Notes: generated from the sequence alone by a model not told the origin. Shown: positions 33,499-42,018, counted from the stretch's first letter. The stretch: 64,000 nt of DNA from an uncultured Eubacteriales bacterium (GCA_900549955.1 URQH01000003.1:62001-126000), one strand, 5' to 3'. A program made the numbers and translations.

Positions 33499-34842
33499 TT
33501 AGTAGGTCACCGTACCGGTGGCCGGATCAAGCACGATCGTGTACTCGCCCGGATCGACCAGGATGTTGTCCGCCCCGTCGCCGTACCACTTCTCATTGGC
33601 CACAGCGCCATTTGCACCATAGGCAACCTTGAAGGCGACCTTGCCCTCGGTCCAGGTGTCGGTATCCGCGTCGGTAAAGTTGACGGTCAGGCTGTACGTG
33701 CCGTCCGCCTGCGCCTCCATCTGAAAGGCGGTGTTCTCTTCGGTCACATCCGCCGCCCAGCCCTTGTTGCCGCAGGTGCCCACCACATAGTAGGCCGGCT
33801 CGGCGACGAACAGGTTCTTCACCGTGGCGAGGTTGTCGACCAGCTCGATCTCGAGATAGACCATGTATTCGCCCGCGGTCAGCGAGAAGTTGGGCGTGGC
33901 CTCGGGATCGACGTTGCGGCCGTCATACCAGTCGCCGCTCACCAGGTTCTTGATGCCGAACGAGGCAAACTCGTTGCCGTTTTCCGTGTCGTACATGTCC
34001 TCCGTCACGGTCAGGAAGTAGAACCACTTGAACTCTTCCCCGTTGCGGATCATTCGGTCGCCCTCAGGGTCGTCCGCGCCCCAGCCGTTAAAGTTGCCCT
34101 GCACCTGGAGGTCAAACTCCGGCACGGTCAGCTCGTCGGCCTCGCCGATCTTCTCATAGGACAGCTTGCACAGCGCCAGCGTCTCGGCATCGGTCTCCAG
34201 CGTCAGGCGGTATTTGCCCGTCTCCAGCACCAGGATGTTCGCGCCGCTGGCAAAGGCGTCCTCGCCGCCCGCCAGCGCGGTGCGGTCGGTCAGGGCAGAC
34301 GAGTCGATGGAGTCGCCCCAGTTGTAGTCCTGATCGATGACGGCAATTTTGAACTCGTCGCCCTCATACAGGTTGACTTCGATGGAGAACGTGTTGAACG
34401 CACCCTCCACCGGCTGGAGCAGGAAGTCGTCCTGCGGCCACGCATGCCCCCAGTTGTTCTCCGGATAGCCCGCCAGGCCGCCGGCCAGCATCCAGGGGCG
34501 CTCATCCACCACGGAGGACTGCCACGCCACAAACACAGACGTGTCCGCCGTGATCGGCGCCGCAAAGTCAAACGGGATCAGCAGCGCAGGCGTCGCGTAA
34601 AAGTCCTTGACCACATAGCCGTCGCGCGTGAGCTCTGGCTTTTCCACCGTCGCACCGTCGGCCACCGAAACCTCCTGCAGCACGGACACGCCGTCGCTGT
34701 CGAAGAAGGTGACGGTCCATCCGTCGCCAGCCGGGGCCTCTGTCGGCTCCGTCGCGGCAGGTTCCTGCGCACAGGCCGTGGCAAAGGCCAGCGCGGCAAT
34801 GAGCAGCAGCGCGGTCAGCAGCTTCCATTTTGCATGTTTCAT
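33499..34842 (-). CDS. Surface lipoprotein with repeated starch-binding-type beta-sandwich domains
   Basis: A 447-residue lipoprotein (signal LLIAALAFATAC). After a Glu/Thr/Pro linker comes an InlB/Flg_new-type module (about 40-110, WTVTFFDSDGVSVL). Three beta-sandwich domains rich in Trp and Asp follow: near 118 (MLAGGLAGYPENNWGHAW), near 220 (LQVQGNFNGWGADDPEG) and near 340 (YYVVGTCGNKGWAADV). Their xxGxxxxxGWxxD patterns recall SusE/SusF- or CBM26-like starch-binding modules. No catalytic motif is seen. The role is probably to hold starch or maltodextrin at the cell surface for the linked GH13 enzymes. GGAGGAAACAAC precedes the ATG. Domain identities are inferred from pattern. Confidence 0.65.
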   Translation of the reverse strand: MKHAKWKLLTALLLIAALAFATACAQEPAATEPTEAPAGDGWTVTFFDSDGVSVLQEVSVADGATVEKPELTRDGYVVKDFYATPALLIPFDFAAPITADTSVFVAWQSSVVDERPWMLAGGLAGYPENNWGHAWPQDDFLLQPVEGAFNTFSIEVNLYEGDEFKIAVIDQDYNWGDSIDSSALTDRTALAGGEDAFASGANILVLETGKYRLTLETDAETLALCKLSYEKIGEADELTVPEFDLQVQGNFNGWGADDPEGDRMIRNGEEFKWFYFLTVTEDMYDTENGNEFASFGIKNLVSGDWYDGRNVDPEATPNFSLTAGEYMVYLEIELVDNLATVKNLFVAEPAYYVVGTCGNKGWAADVTEENTAFQMEAQADGTYSLTVNFTDADTDTWTEGKVAFKVAYGANGAVANEKWYGDGADNILVDPGEYTIVLDPATGTVTY

Positions 34843-34920
34843 GTTGTTTCCTCCTTTTTCATGCGTCTGTCATGCAATGTAAGGTCCTGAGAAACGGGAA
34901 AAGGTGTGTGTGTTGCGATG

Positions 34921-34979
34921 TGCTTAACCGTTTAAGCATTGGATAATTTAATACTATTCGCTCGCCGGCCGTTTGTCAA
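34921..34979 (-). promoter_or_regulatory. Promoter with a LacI-type operator just downstream of the start site
   Basis: On the minus strand TTGACA (34974-34979) and TAGTAT (34951-34956) are 17 nt apart. TGCTTAACCGTTTAAGCA (34921-34938) is an 18-bp dyad, 8 of 9 positions symmetric around a central CG, as LacI-family operators are. It covers about +6 to +23 of the transcript for the starch-binding lipoprotein, a position suited to repression by the neighbouring LacI-type regulator. Confidence 0.7.
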
Positions 34980-35135
34980 TAGCCCTGCGCACATTTTTTG
35001 CCGCCGCGCGCAGCAGATGGGCTGCGGCGCGCCGCTGCCGCCCCATCGCCACGCGACAGGTTCCCAAAAACAGGGCGCTGCGACCACAGCGCCGAATAAT
35101 GAAACGGAGCGAGCGATCCCTCGTTCCCTCCCACG

Positions 35136-35177
35136 TGGCGCACCCGGCGCGATTCGAACGCGCGGCCTTCCTCTTAG
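35136..35177 (-). pseudogene. 3' half of a tRNA-Arg gene
   Basis: Read on the minus strand, the 42 nt run from CTAAG (the 3' part of an anticodon loop) through a perfect T-arm (GCGCG TTCGAAT CGCGC) and acceptor strand CGGGTGC to GCCA. The 5' half is absent: upstream the sequence is unrelated. The anticodon-stem strand GAGGA suggests a UCU-type tRNA-Arg as donor. It marks the left edge of the mobile region. Confidence 0.7.
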
Positions 35178-35650
35178 ATAAACGATGAAAAAAGTTCGGC
35201 GTTTCCCCAATCCTTCCCACCGCCGTATCTCATAGTCTCGCATGCTGTGCAGCCGGCGTGCCAAGTTGTGATCTCGCACCGAAAAATCGCGCTTTCTCCC
35301 ATTTTCAGGCGCAATCTTAGCAAAGCCTTGGCATACCCAGCGGCCTTCGGCCGCTCGGAATTCCAGTAAGATCCTGCTCGTCCGGGTGACCGTCTCATTT
35401 GGAAGCATAAAGATACTCCAGGCATTTCAAGGCCGCCATGGCATCCTGTCTACGGCGTTTTTTGCATGCCTGGAATCCTTTAAAAGCGCATGGCGCGTAT
35501 GAGGCCGACGGGATCCTTGACGGCATGCTGACAAAGCAACCCTTCCTGCTGAAGTCCCGCAACCGCATTGGTGAGAATGTCCAATTGACGTTCCCGTCTT
35601 TACCTCTATGTTGCACAAGCAAAATACCTGTCAAATATTTTGTGCACGCC
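35178..35650. other. Left end of the element, no clear gene
   Basis: About 470 nt between the tRNA fragment and the MarR promoter. A 79-codon minus-strand frame (35395-35634) is open but has no recognisable domain or ribosome site. I see no gene I can support here. Confidence 0.5.
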
Positions 35651-35652
35651 CC

Positions 35653-35713
35653 TTGACAACCAGCCGTTCTTCCACTATTATGTAGCTTGCTACTAAATTT
35701 CGTAGCGTGCTAC
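35653..35713 (+). promoter_or_regulatory. MarR-gene promoter with two operator dyads
   Basis: TTGACA (35653-35658) and TATTAT (35676-35681) are 17 nt apart. Two palindromes, GTAGCTTGCTAC (35682-35693) and GTAGCGTGCTAC (35702-35713), follow with centres exactly 20 bp apart, two helical turns, covering the start site. They fit autoregulation by the MarR-type protein. Confidence 0.8.
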
Positions 35714-35739
35714 CAATTTGCAAAATGGAGGCGGCATCC

Positions 35740-36279
35740 ATGTTACCGGTCGGCAAAGACGACCTGGGATTCAAGATCAAAACCATTTCCAAGCTGCTGG
35801 CACAGAACATGACCAACAGCATCACATCCCTGGACCTGACCAGTTCGCAGGCCATCGTTCTGGGATACCTGTGCTATCGGGCGCGCCGGCAGGAGACGGT
35901 CTATCCGCGGGACATTGAGCGGCACTTTGCCTTTACCCATCCCACGGTGTCGGGACTGCTGCAGCGGCTGGAGGCCAAAGGCTATCTTCGCTTCGAGCCG
36001 TCCCCGGAGGACCGGCGGTGCAAGCAGATCCTCGTCACAAAGCGCGCGCTGGAGGCCAACCAGCAGGTCCTCGACCATCTGGCCGCATCGGAGCAGCGGC
36101 TGGTCAGCGACATGTCCCGCGTGGAAATCGCCCAGCTCCACGGCTTCCTGGATCGGATGATCCAAAATCTCAGCGCATCCAACGGCACGCCGCAGGCGGC
36201 GGACCGGTTTCCCCGGTCCGCAGATGAGACGGAGAGGGAACCCGAAGATCGCGATTGGCAATCTCCGGATTTTCGTTAA
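35740..36279 (+). CDS. MarR-family transcriptional regulator
   Basis: A 179-residue protein with a winged-helix core: LTSSQAIVLGYLCYRAR, YPRDIERHFAFTHPTVSGLLQRLEAKGYL (recognition helix) and the wing FEPSPEDRRCKQILVTK. The ATG at 35740 follows GGAGGCGGCATCC; two earlier in-frame ATGs have no ribosome site. The C-terminal 25 residues are polar and unusual in length. It is followed by two ABC exporter genes on the same strand and probably represses them and itself, being released by a drug-like ligand. Confidence 0.85.
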   Translation: MLPVGKDDLGFKIKTISKLLAQNMTNSITSLDLTSSQAIVLGYLCYRARRQETVYPRDIERHFAFTHPTVSGLLQRLEAKGYLRFEPSPEDRRCKQILVTKRALEANQQVLDHLAASEQRLVSDMSRVEIAQLHGFLDRMIQNLSASNGTPQAADRFPRSADETEREPEDRDWQSPDFR

Positions 36280-36396
36280 AATTTGCTTTTCAAACTCGGG
36301 ATGGAGGCTGCGCCGCGGGAAGTGCGGATCCTGCGCGGTGCGGCGCCCCACGGTCGCGGAAGGCTCCGGGAGTTTGGATAGGAGGAATTTTCTGGT

Positions 36397-38142
36397 ATGA
36401 TCAAAACACTGAGTAAAAGCATACGGGAATTTAAGAAGCCGGCAACCCTAACGCCGATCCTGGTGGTAGGCGAGGTCATCCTGGAATGTATCATCCCGTT
36501 TGTAATCGCCAATCTCGTCAACGAGATGCAGGCCGGCTGCGGCATGGACGTCATCATTCGATACGGCACGCAGCTGGTTATCATGGCCGTGCTGTCGCTG
36601 ATTCTGGGCGTGGCGGCCGGCAGCACCTGCGCCACAGCCTCCACGGGCTTTGCACGGAATCTGCGGCAGGATATGTTCTACCACATTCAGGACTATTCGT
36701 TTGAAAACATCGACAAGTTCTCCGTCTCCAGTCTGGTGACCCGGATGACCACCGATGTCATGAACGTGCAGATGTCCTTCATGATGATCATCCGCGTGGC
36801 CATCCGCGGGCCGCTGATGCTGATCTTCTCCTTCATCATGGGCTTTGCCATGGGCGGCCGCCTGGCCATGATCTTCCTGGTGACGATCCCGCTGCTGGGC
36901 GTCGGCCTGGCCCTGGTGATCCGCAAGGCCACCCCCATTTTCCGCCGGGTGTTCCGCAAGTACGACGCCCTCAACGACTCGGTGCAGGAGAACGTACAGG
37001 CCATGCGTGTGGTCAAGAGCTACGTCCGCGAAGACTATGAGAAAAAGAAGTTCGGCGTCGCCGCCGAGGACGTTTGCAGGGACTTCACCCGTGCCGAGCG
37101 CATCATGGCCATCAACAACCCCATGATGCAGTTCTGCGTGTACGCCGGCATGGTCTTCGTCCTGAGCTTCGGCTCCTACGCCGTCATATCCAGCCAGGGC
37201 CTGGAGGTCAACATCGGCCAGATGTCGGCCATCATTACATACAGCTTCCAGATCCTCATGAGCCTGATGATGCTCTCCATGGTGTTCGTGATCATCACCA
37301 TGTCCATGGAGTCCGCCGAGCGTATCGTCGAGGTGCTGCAGGAACAGAGCAGCCTGACCAGCCCCGAGAATGCGGTCAAGGAAGTGAAGGACGGCTCCAT
37401 CGATTTTGACGGCGTCAGCTACAAGTACTCCCGGACCGCCGAGCGCAACGCCCTGGAGCATGTGGATCTCCACATCCGTTCCGGCGAACTTATCGGCATC
37501 CTCGGCGGTACGGGCTCGTCCAAGAGCACCCTGGTGCAGTTGATCCCACGGCTCTACGACGTGACGGAAGGCGCGGTCCGGGTCGGCGGCGTAGACGTGC
37601 GAAGCTATGACCTGGAAACCCTCCGCGACAACGTGGCCATGGTGCTGCAGAAGAACGTGCTGTTCTCCGGCACCATCAAGGACAATCTCCGCTGGGGCAA
37701 CCCCAACGCCACCGACGAAGAGATGTATGAGGCCTGCCGTCTGGCCCAGGCCGACGAGTTCATCCAGCAGTTCCCCGACAAGTACGACACCTGGATTGAG
37801 CAGGGCGGCAGCAACGTCTCCGGCGGCCAGAAGCAGCGGCTCTGCATCGCCCGGGCCCTGCTGAAGAAGCCCAAGGTCCTGATCCTGGACGATTCCACCT
37901 CCGCTGTGGACACCCGGACCGACGCGCTGATCCGCCAGGGCTTCCGCCAGTTCATCCCGGATACCACTAAAATTATCATTGCCCAGCGCGTGGCCTCGGT
38001 TGAGGACGCCGACCGCATCATCGTCATGGACGGCGGCCGCATCAGCGCCATCGGCACGCACGAAGAGCTTTTGAAGAGCAACGAGATTTACCGTGAAGTG
38101 TACACGTCCCAGACGAAGGCAGGTGATCATGATGAAGCGTAA
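36397..38142 (+). CDS. ABC exporter half-transporter with degenerate ATP site
   Basis: A 581-residue protein: six-helix export domain (about 1-320) and a nucleotide-binding domain (about 335-575). Walker A is GGTGSSKST and the signature SGGQKQR is intact, but Walker B ends LDDSTSAVDT (Asp in place of catalytic Glu) and the switch reads IIAQRVAS (Gln in place of His). These are the marks of the non-catalytic partner in heterodimeric multidrug exporters. AGGAGGAATTTTCTGGT precedes the ATG. It overlaps the second half-transporter. Confidence 0.88.
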   Translation: MIKTLSKSIREFKKPATLTPILVVGEVILECIIPFVIANLVNEMQAGCGMDVIIRYGTQLVIMAVLSLILGVAAGSTCATASTGFARNLRQDMFYHIQDYSFENIDKFSVSSLVTRMTTDVMNVQMSFMMIIRVAIRGPLMLIFSFIMGFAMGGRLAMIFLVTIPLLGVGLALVIRKATPIFRRVFRKYDALNDSVQENVQAMRVVKSYVREDYEKKKFGVAAEDVCRDFTRAERIMAINNPMMQFCVYAGMVFVLSFGSYAVISSQGLEVNIGQMSAIITYSFQILMSLMMLSMVFVIITMSMESAERIVEVLQEQSSLTSPENAVKEVKDGSIDFDGVSYKYSRTAERNALEHVDLHIRSGELIGILGGTGSSKSTLVQLIPRLYDVTEGAVRVGGVDVRSYDLETLRDNVAMVLQKNVLFSGTIKDNLRWGNPNATDEEMYEACRLAQADEFIQQFPDKYDTWIEQGGSNVSGGQKQRLCIARALLKKPKVLILDDSTSAVDTRTDALIRQGFRQFIPDTTKIIIAQRVASVEDADRIIVMDGGRISAIGTHEELLKSNEIYREVYTSQTKAGDHDEA

Positions 38143-40087
38143 AAACACGATAGAAGAGCGAAACGCCGCCCCCGCTGCGACCCGTACCACCACCAGCCGC
38201 GGCCGCCGCGCCCCCAAGGGCGTGCTCCGCAGGCTGCTGAAAACCCTGTTTGAATTCTATCCGGTGCTGCTGCCGGTCACGCTGGTGTGCATCCTGATCA
38301 ACGCCCTCGTCAGCTCCATGCCGGCGGTCTTCCTGCAGAAGGTCATCGCCATGGTAGACGAGAGCTACAAGAGCGGCAACTGGTCGGCGGTCTCCGGAAA
38401 AATCCTCGGCCTTGTGGGGATCCTGGTGGCCATGTATGTGGTCAGCCTCATCGCCGGCGCCTTCTACACGCAGATGATGGCCATCATCACCCAGGGCTCC
38501 TTGAAAAAGCTGCGTGAGAAGATGTTCAACCACATGCAGAACCTGCCCATCCGGTACTTTGACACCAATGGACACGGCGACATCATGAGCTACTACACCA
38601 ACGATGTCGACACCCTGCGCCAGCTCATCAGCCAGAGCCTTCCCAATATCCTCATCTCCGCCATCACGCTGTTCGTGGTGTTTTGCATCATGGCCTACTA
38701 CAGCGTCATCCTGGGCCTCGTAGTGGTGGCCGGCGTCATCTGCATGGTCTTCTCCGCCCGCGCCATCACCAAGCGCTCCTCCACCTACTTCCTGCGCCAG
38801 CAGATCACCCTGGCCAACGCCGAGGCGTTCATGGAGGAAATGATGACCGGCCAGAAGGTCATCAAGGTCTTCTGCCATGAGGAGGGCGCCAAGGCCGACT
38901 TTGACAAAGTCAACGCCGAAATCTTCTTCAACGCCCGCAACGGCAACCGTTTCGCCAACATCCTCATGCCGCTGCTGGGCAACATCGGCAACGTGATGTA
39001 TGTGGTCGTAGCCCTGGTGGGCGGCGCCCTGCTGCTGTCCGGCGCCCCCAACATCAGCCTCTCCGGCATGGCCTTCAGTATCAGCATCGTGGTGCCGTTC
39101 CTGAACATGACCAAGCAATTTGCCGGCTCCATCGGCCAGGTGTCCAACCAGATCAACATGGTCATCATGGGTCTGGCCGGCGCCCACCGGATCTTCTCCC
39201 TGCTGGACGAGAAGCCCGAAACCGACGACGGCTACGTGACTCTGGTCAACGCCAAGGAGAACGCCGACGGCACCCTGACCGAGTGCCCCGAGCGCACCAC
39301 GGTCTGGGCCTGGAAGCATCCCCATCACGACGGTACCGTCACCTACACCAAGCTGACCGGCGACGTGCGGTTCTACGACGTGGACTTCGGCTACACGCCG
39401 GACAAGATCGTCCTCCACAACATCTCCCTCTACGCCAAGCCCGGTCAGAAGATCGCCTTCGTGGGCGCCACCGGCGCCGGTAAGACCACCATCACCAACC
39501 TCATCAACCGGTTCTATGACATCGACGATGGCAAGATCCGCTACGATGGCATCAACATCAACAAGATCAAGAAGGCCGACCTGCGGCATTCCCTGGGCAT
39601 GGTGCTTCAGGACACGAACCTCTTCACCGGCACCGTCATGGAAAACATCCGCTACGGCAATCTGGAGGCCAGCGATGAAGAGTGCATCGCAGCGGCCAAG
39701 CTGGCCGGCGCAGACGACTTCATCCGCCGTCTGCCCGAGGGCTACAACACCGTACTCCGCGGCAACGGCGCCAACCTGAGCCAGGGCCAGCGGCAGCTGC
39801 TGAGCATCGCCCGGGCCGCTGTGGCCGATCCTCCGGTCATGATCCTCGATGAGGCCACCTCCTCCATCGATACCCGTACCGAGGCCATTGTCCAGCGGGG
39901 CATGGACGCGCTGATGCACGGCCGGACGGTGTTCGTCATCGCCCACCGCCTCTCCACGGTCCAGAACTCCAATGCCATCATGGTCCTCGAGCATGGCCGC
40001 ATCATCGAGCGCGGCAGCCACGACGAGCTGATCGCCCTGAAGGGCAAATACTATCAGCTGTATACCGGCGCCTTTGAACTCGAATAA
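38132..40087 (+). CDS. ABC exporter half-transporter with canonical ATP site
   Basis: A 651-residue partner of the preceding protein. After a basic N-terminal tail of about 40 residues come six helices and a nucleotide-binding domain with Walker A GATGAGKTT, signature LSQGQRQL, Walker B ILDEATSSIDT (catalytic Glu present) and switch FVIAHRLS. A linker of about 50 residues between membrane part and ATPase (with CPERTTVWAWKHPHHDG) is longer than usual. The start is set by AGGTGA 5 nt before ATG 38132 (ATG 38129 is possible). With the MarR protein it forms a multidrug-export cargo module common in Firmicutes elements. Confidence 0.88.
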   Translation: MKRKNTIEERNAAPAATRTTTSRGRRAPKGVLRRLLKTLFEFYPVLLPVTLVCILINALVSSMPAVFLQKVIAMVDESYKSGNWSAVSGKILGLVGILVAMYVVSLIAGAFYTQMMAIITQGSLKKLREKMFNHMQNLPIRYFDTNGHGDIMSYYTNDVDTLRQLISQSLPNILISAITLFVVFCIMAYYSVILGLVVVAGVICMVFSARAITKRSSTYFLRQQITLANAEAFMEEMMTGQKVIKVFCHEEGAKADFDKVNAEIFFNARNGNRFANILMPLLGNIGNVMYVVVALVGGALLLSGAPNISLSGMAFSISIVVPFLNMTKQFAGSIGQVSNQINMVIMGLAGAHRIFSLLDEKPETDDGYVTLVNAKENADGTLTECPERTTVWAWKHPHHDGTVTYTKLTGDVRFYDVDFGYTPDKIVLHNISLYAKPGQKIAFVGATGAGKTTITNLINRFYDIDDGKIRYDGININKIKKADLRHSLGMVLQDTNLFTGTVMENIRYGNLEASDEECIAAAKLAGADDFIRRLPEGYNTVLRGNGANLSQGQRQLLSIARAAVADPPVMILDEATSSIDTRTEAIVQRGMDALMHGRTVFVIAHRLSTVQNSNAIMVLEHGRIIERGSHDELIALKGKYYQLYTGAFELE

Positions 40088-40091
40088 TCCC

Positions 40092-40545
40092 AAAGAAAAG
40101 AGGCGCGCCATCCGGTGCGTCCGGCCTTCTTGATTCCCCTGGCTGCCGCCTCGAACGAGATGGTTTCGCTCTCAAAGCCACGCAGGAATCTTTCCCAGTC
40201 CTTTGAGGCCTTGTAACGGTCGTAGACGGGTTTTAGCCTGCGATGGGTGTCGATCTGCTTTCCCAGAAGAGGGCAAGGTCGGCGATCTGCCGTTCCGTAT
40301 CCCGCAGGCTTTCCCTGGTGCGGATGGAGGCGGCGGCAACGGCGTGGCGCCGTTCCGCCAATTCCTCATAGCTGCCAATGCCGTGTTCGGTGAGAACCTG
40401 CACGGCGGCGGTCGCCCGTTTGGTCGCCCACCGCTGGTATCCCGCGCTCTGCCGGGCCTTGATGTTGTCCTGAATGGCGATGAACAGGCTGACCTTCCCG
40501 CATTGCTGGCGTCGGCCCCATCCGGAAAATAGGTCGGAAAAATCG
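40092..40545 (-). pseudogene. Relaxase C-terminal fragment, frameshifted
   Basis: On the minus strand the reading DFSDLFSGWGRRQQCGKVSL then FIAIQDNIKARQSAGYQRWA continues to a premature stop at RSTPIAG. In the next frame the homology resumes at about 40264 with KQIDTHRRLKPVYDRYKASK and FLRGFESETISFEAAARG. Both parts resemble the C-terminus of relaxases from Firmicutes integrative elements. The 5' end is lost at about 40545, where the AT-rich inner element begins. The gene is therefore truncated and frameshifted and cannot give an active relaxase. Confidence 0.65.
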
Positions 40546-40546
40546 T

Positions 40547-40606
40547 ATTAGCAAATCGGCGTTTTTTATTAGCAAGGCCGGAAAAACAGTTCTAAGCCAA
40601 TTAGCA
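40547..40606. repeat. Left terminal repeat cluster of the inner AT-rich element
   Basis: ATTAGCAAA (40547-40555), ATTAGCAAG (40568-40576) and ATTAGCA (40600-40606) are spaced with GTTTTTT and AAAAAC between them. The same order of motifs occurs at the right side of the integrase gene, so these look like integrase arm or end sites. Confidence 0.6.
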
Positions 40607-40635
40607 GGCATGGTTTTCTTTTTGTAGCGAGCATT

Positions 40636-40680
40636 GGATTGTGATATCACAATCCGCCCGTAAGGGTGTCCCCTTAAACC
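40636..40680 (+). other. Putative oriT-type region before mobC
   Basis: A perfect 20-bp palindrome, GGATTGTGATATCACAATCC (40636-40655), is followed by TAAGGG-TGTC-CCCTTA (40661-40676), then the ribosome site of the MobC-like gene. Paired dyads beside mobC are typical of origins of transfer in mobilizable elements. No nick site can be assigned from sequence alone. Confidence 0.45.
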
Positions 40681-40704
40681 CCGATACAAACAGGAGGTGC
40701 AGGT

Positions 40705-41040
40705 TTGAAAAGAACGATTGGGAAACTGGTACGGTTAACTGCAAAAGAACAACAAAGACTTAGAAACCATGCAAAGAAATGCGGACTTTCCGAGGAAGCA
40801 TACTTGCGTTTCCTGCTGAATGGTCATTCTCCAAAAGAAGTGCCGCCGCTTGAGTATCACCGTCTGATACGGGAACTGAATGCCATCGGTAATAACCTCC
40901 ATCAGATCGCCGCCCGTGCAAATGCCACGGGTTTTTTCTTGAAAGAGGATTATGCCCTAGGAAAAGAAATTTGGCGTCGTAACGGAAACCGCGCGACAGG
41001 ACTTATTCAAGCTGGAAGAAGCGGGAATTGTAAAGCGTAA
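40705..41040 (+). pseudogene. MobC-like relaxosome protein with replaced C-terminus
   Basis: The first 83 or so residues match MobC-type accessory proteins: a ribbon-helix-helix start (VRLTAKEQQRLRNHAKKCGL) and YHRLIRELNAIGNNLHQIAA then RANATGFFLKEDY. After that the frame gives unrelated GKEIWRRNGNRATGLIQAG, because the DNA from 40961 encodes the end of a different protein in another frame. It starts with TTG, preceded by AGGAGGTGCAGG. A functional MobC would bind oriT and help the relaxase; here the C-terminal part and the relaxase are missing. Confidence 0.65.
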
Positions 41041-41080
41041 GCTGGTAAAGCGGCGGTATGAATTTGAGGTGTTAAAATAA
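40961..41080 (+). pseudogene. C-terminal fragment of a winged-helix-like protein
   Basis: In the frame shifted from mobC, 39 residues read EKKFGVVTETARQDLFKLEE then AGIVKRKLVKRRYEFEVLK and a stop. The helix-turn-helix followed by a basic wing resembles the end of small DNA-binding or Fic-associated winged-helix domains. A stop codon precedes it, so only the tail remains. It marks a deletion junction with the MobC-like gene. Confidence 0.5.
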
Positions 41081-41152
41081 GCGGATAAACTGTTGCAAAT
41101 GATATTCCGTTTCAATACATGGGCTTGTTAAAGGGTTTTGTTTTTTCTATGT

Positions 41153-41180
41153 AAGGCACTCCGAATCGGAGTGCCTTTTT
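41153..41180 (+). terminator. Intrinsic terminator before the PcfB-like gene
   Basis: AAGGCACTCCG (41153-41163) and CGGAGTGCCTT (41167-41177) form an 11-bp stem with a 3-nt loop, followed by more T. Confidence 0.9.
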
Positions 41181-41216
41181 CTATCCCTCAAAATACACAA
41201 AAAGGAGATGATGAAC

Positions 41217-42017
41217 ATGTCTGCACACGGAGAAGCAGCGGAACAAGTGGTCGATATGGCGACAAAAGCAACCGTAAAGGGCGTTGAGGTTGTTGCAAAC
41301 TTAACCGGCAAGGGACTGATTTCCCTTGCTACTTTTCTAATGGCCACGCTTAAGGAACAAAAACGAACCAAAGGGAAAACCCGCATTGAAGCCTTTCGCG
41401 GAAAACCAACCAAAGTGTTTGTCATGCGCAGGGAGGATTTTTCGCAGTTTGCTGCGGAGGCAAAAAAATACGGTGTCCTATATGCCGCGATCATGAGCAA
41501 AAAAGACAAAGACGGTATGGTAGACGTGGTTGTCAATGCCAATGACGCGGCAAGGGTAAACCGCATCTCTGAACGATTTGCCATGTCAGCCGAAGAAGTA
41601 GAAAAACTGCGCGACACCATACTTAAGGAAAAGGAGGCAAAATCAAAGAATACGACAGAAAAAGAACTTACCAATCCGCCCGCCGAAAAAGACGCTCACA
41701 CCGTAGACGACGTAACGCTGGACGAGAGGATGGGCAATGCGGCACCTCCCCAACAAACGCAGCACAAGCAGCCTGTGGAGATTTCAGAAGACGGCCCAAA
41801 CCCTATGAAGGCGGGGGCGGCGAAATCGAGTCCGTCCGCGCCTTTATCCGAGCACAGCGAAAATACAGAAATGGCGAATACTCGTGAGCGTCCGTCTGTT
41901 AGGCAGCAGATTAAAGAGATCAAAGAGAAACGCAGGGAGCGTTCCTCTGCACCTGAAAAGACGCCGCAGACCGCATATAAACAGTCCAGGAAAAGAAAGA
42001 GAGAAAAAATAAAATAG
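41217..42017 (+). CDS. PcfB / DUF3801 family conjugation-associated protein
   Basis: A 266-residue protein. The first 150 residues match the DUF3801/PcfB family of Firmicutes conjugative elements (AEQVVDMATKATVKGVEVVA, SLATFLMATLKEQKRTKGKT, VMRREDFSQFAAEAKKYGVL). The rest is a charged, low-complexity tail ending in a lysine-rich stretch. In intact elements PcfB is encoded just before the TraG/PcfC coupling protein and helps recruit the relaxosome. No coupling protein follows here; a toxin-antitoxin pair does. The ATG at 41217 is 9 nt after AGGAG. Confidence 0.75.
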   Translation: MSAHGEAAEQVVDMATKATVKGVEVVANLTGKGLISLATFLMATLKEQKRTKGKTRIEAFRGKPTKVFVMRREDFSQFAAEAKKYGVLYAAIMSKKDKDGMVDVVVNANDAARVNRISERFAMSAEEVEKLRDTILKEKEAKSKNTTEKELTNPPAEKDAHTVDDVTLDERMGNAAPPQQTQHKQPVEISEDGPNPMKAGAAKSSPSAPLSEHSENTEMANTRERPSVRQQIKEIKEKRRERSSAPEKTPQTAYKQSRKRKREKIK

Positions 42018-42018
42018 G

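Noticed and set aside
35395..35634. 79-codon minus-strand frame at the left end of the element
   Set aside because: No ribosome site, no recognisable motif, and cysteine/arginine-rich composition unlike neighbouring real genes.
38042..40111. A 689-codon minus-strand frame opposite the second ABC exporter gene
   Set aside because: Gly/Asp/Val/His-rich shadow without start signals; the plus-strand exporter is complete with all ATPase motifs.
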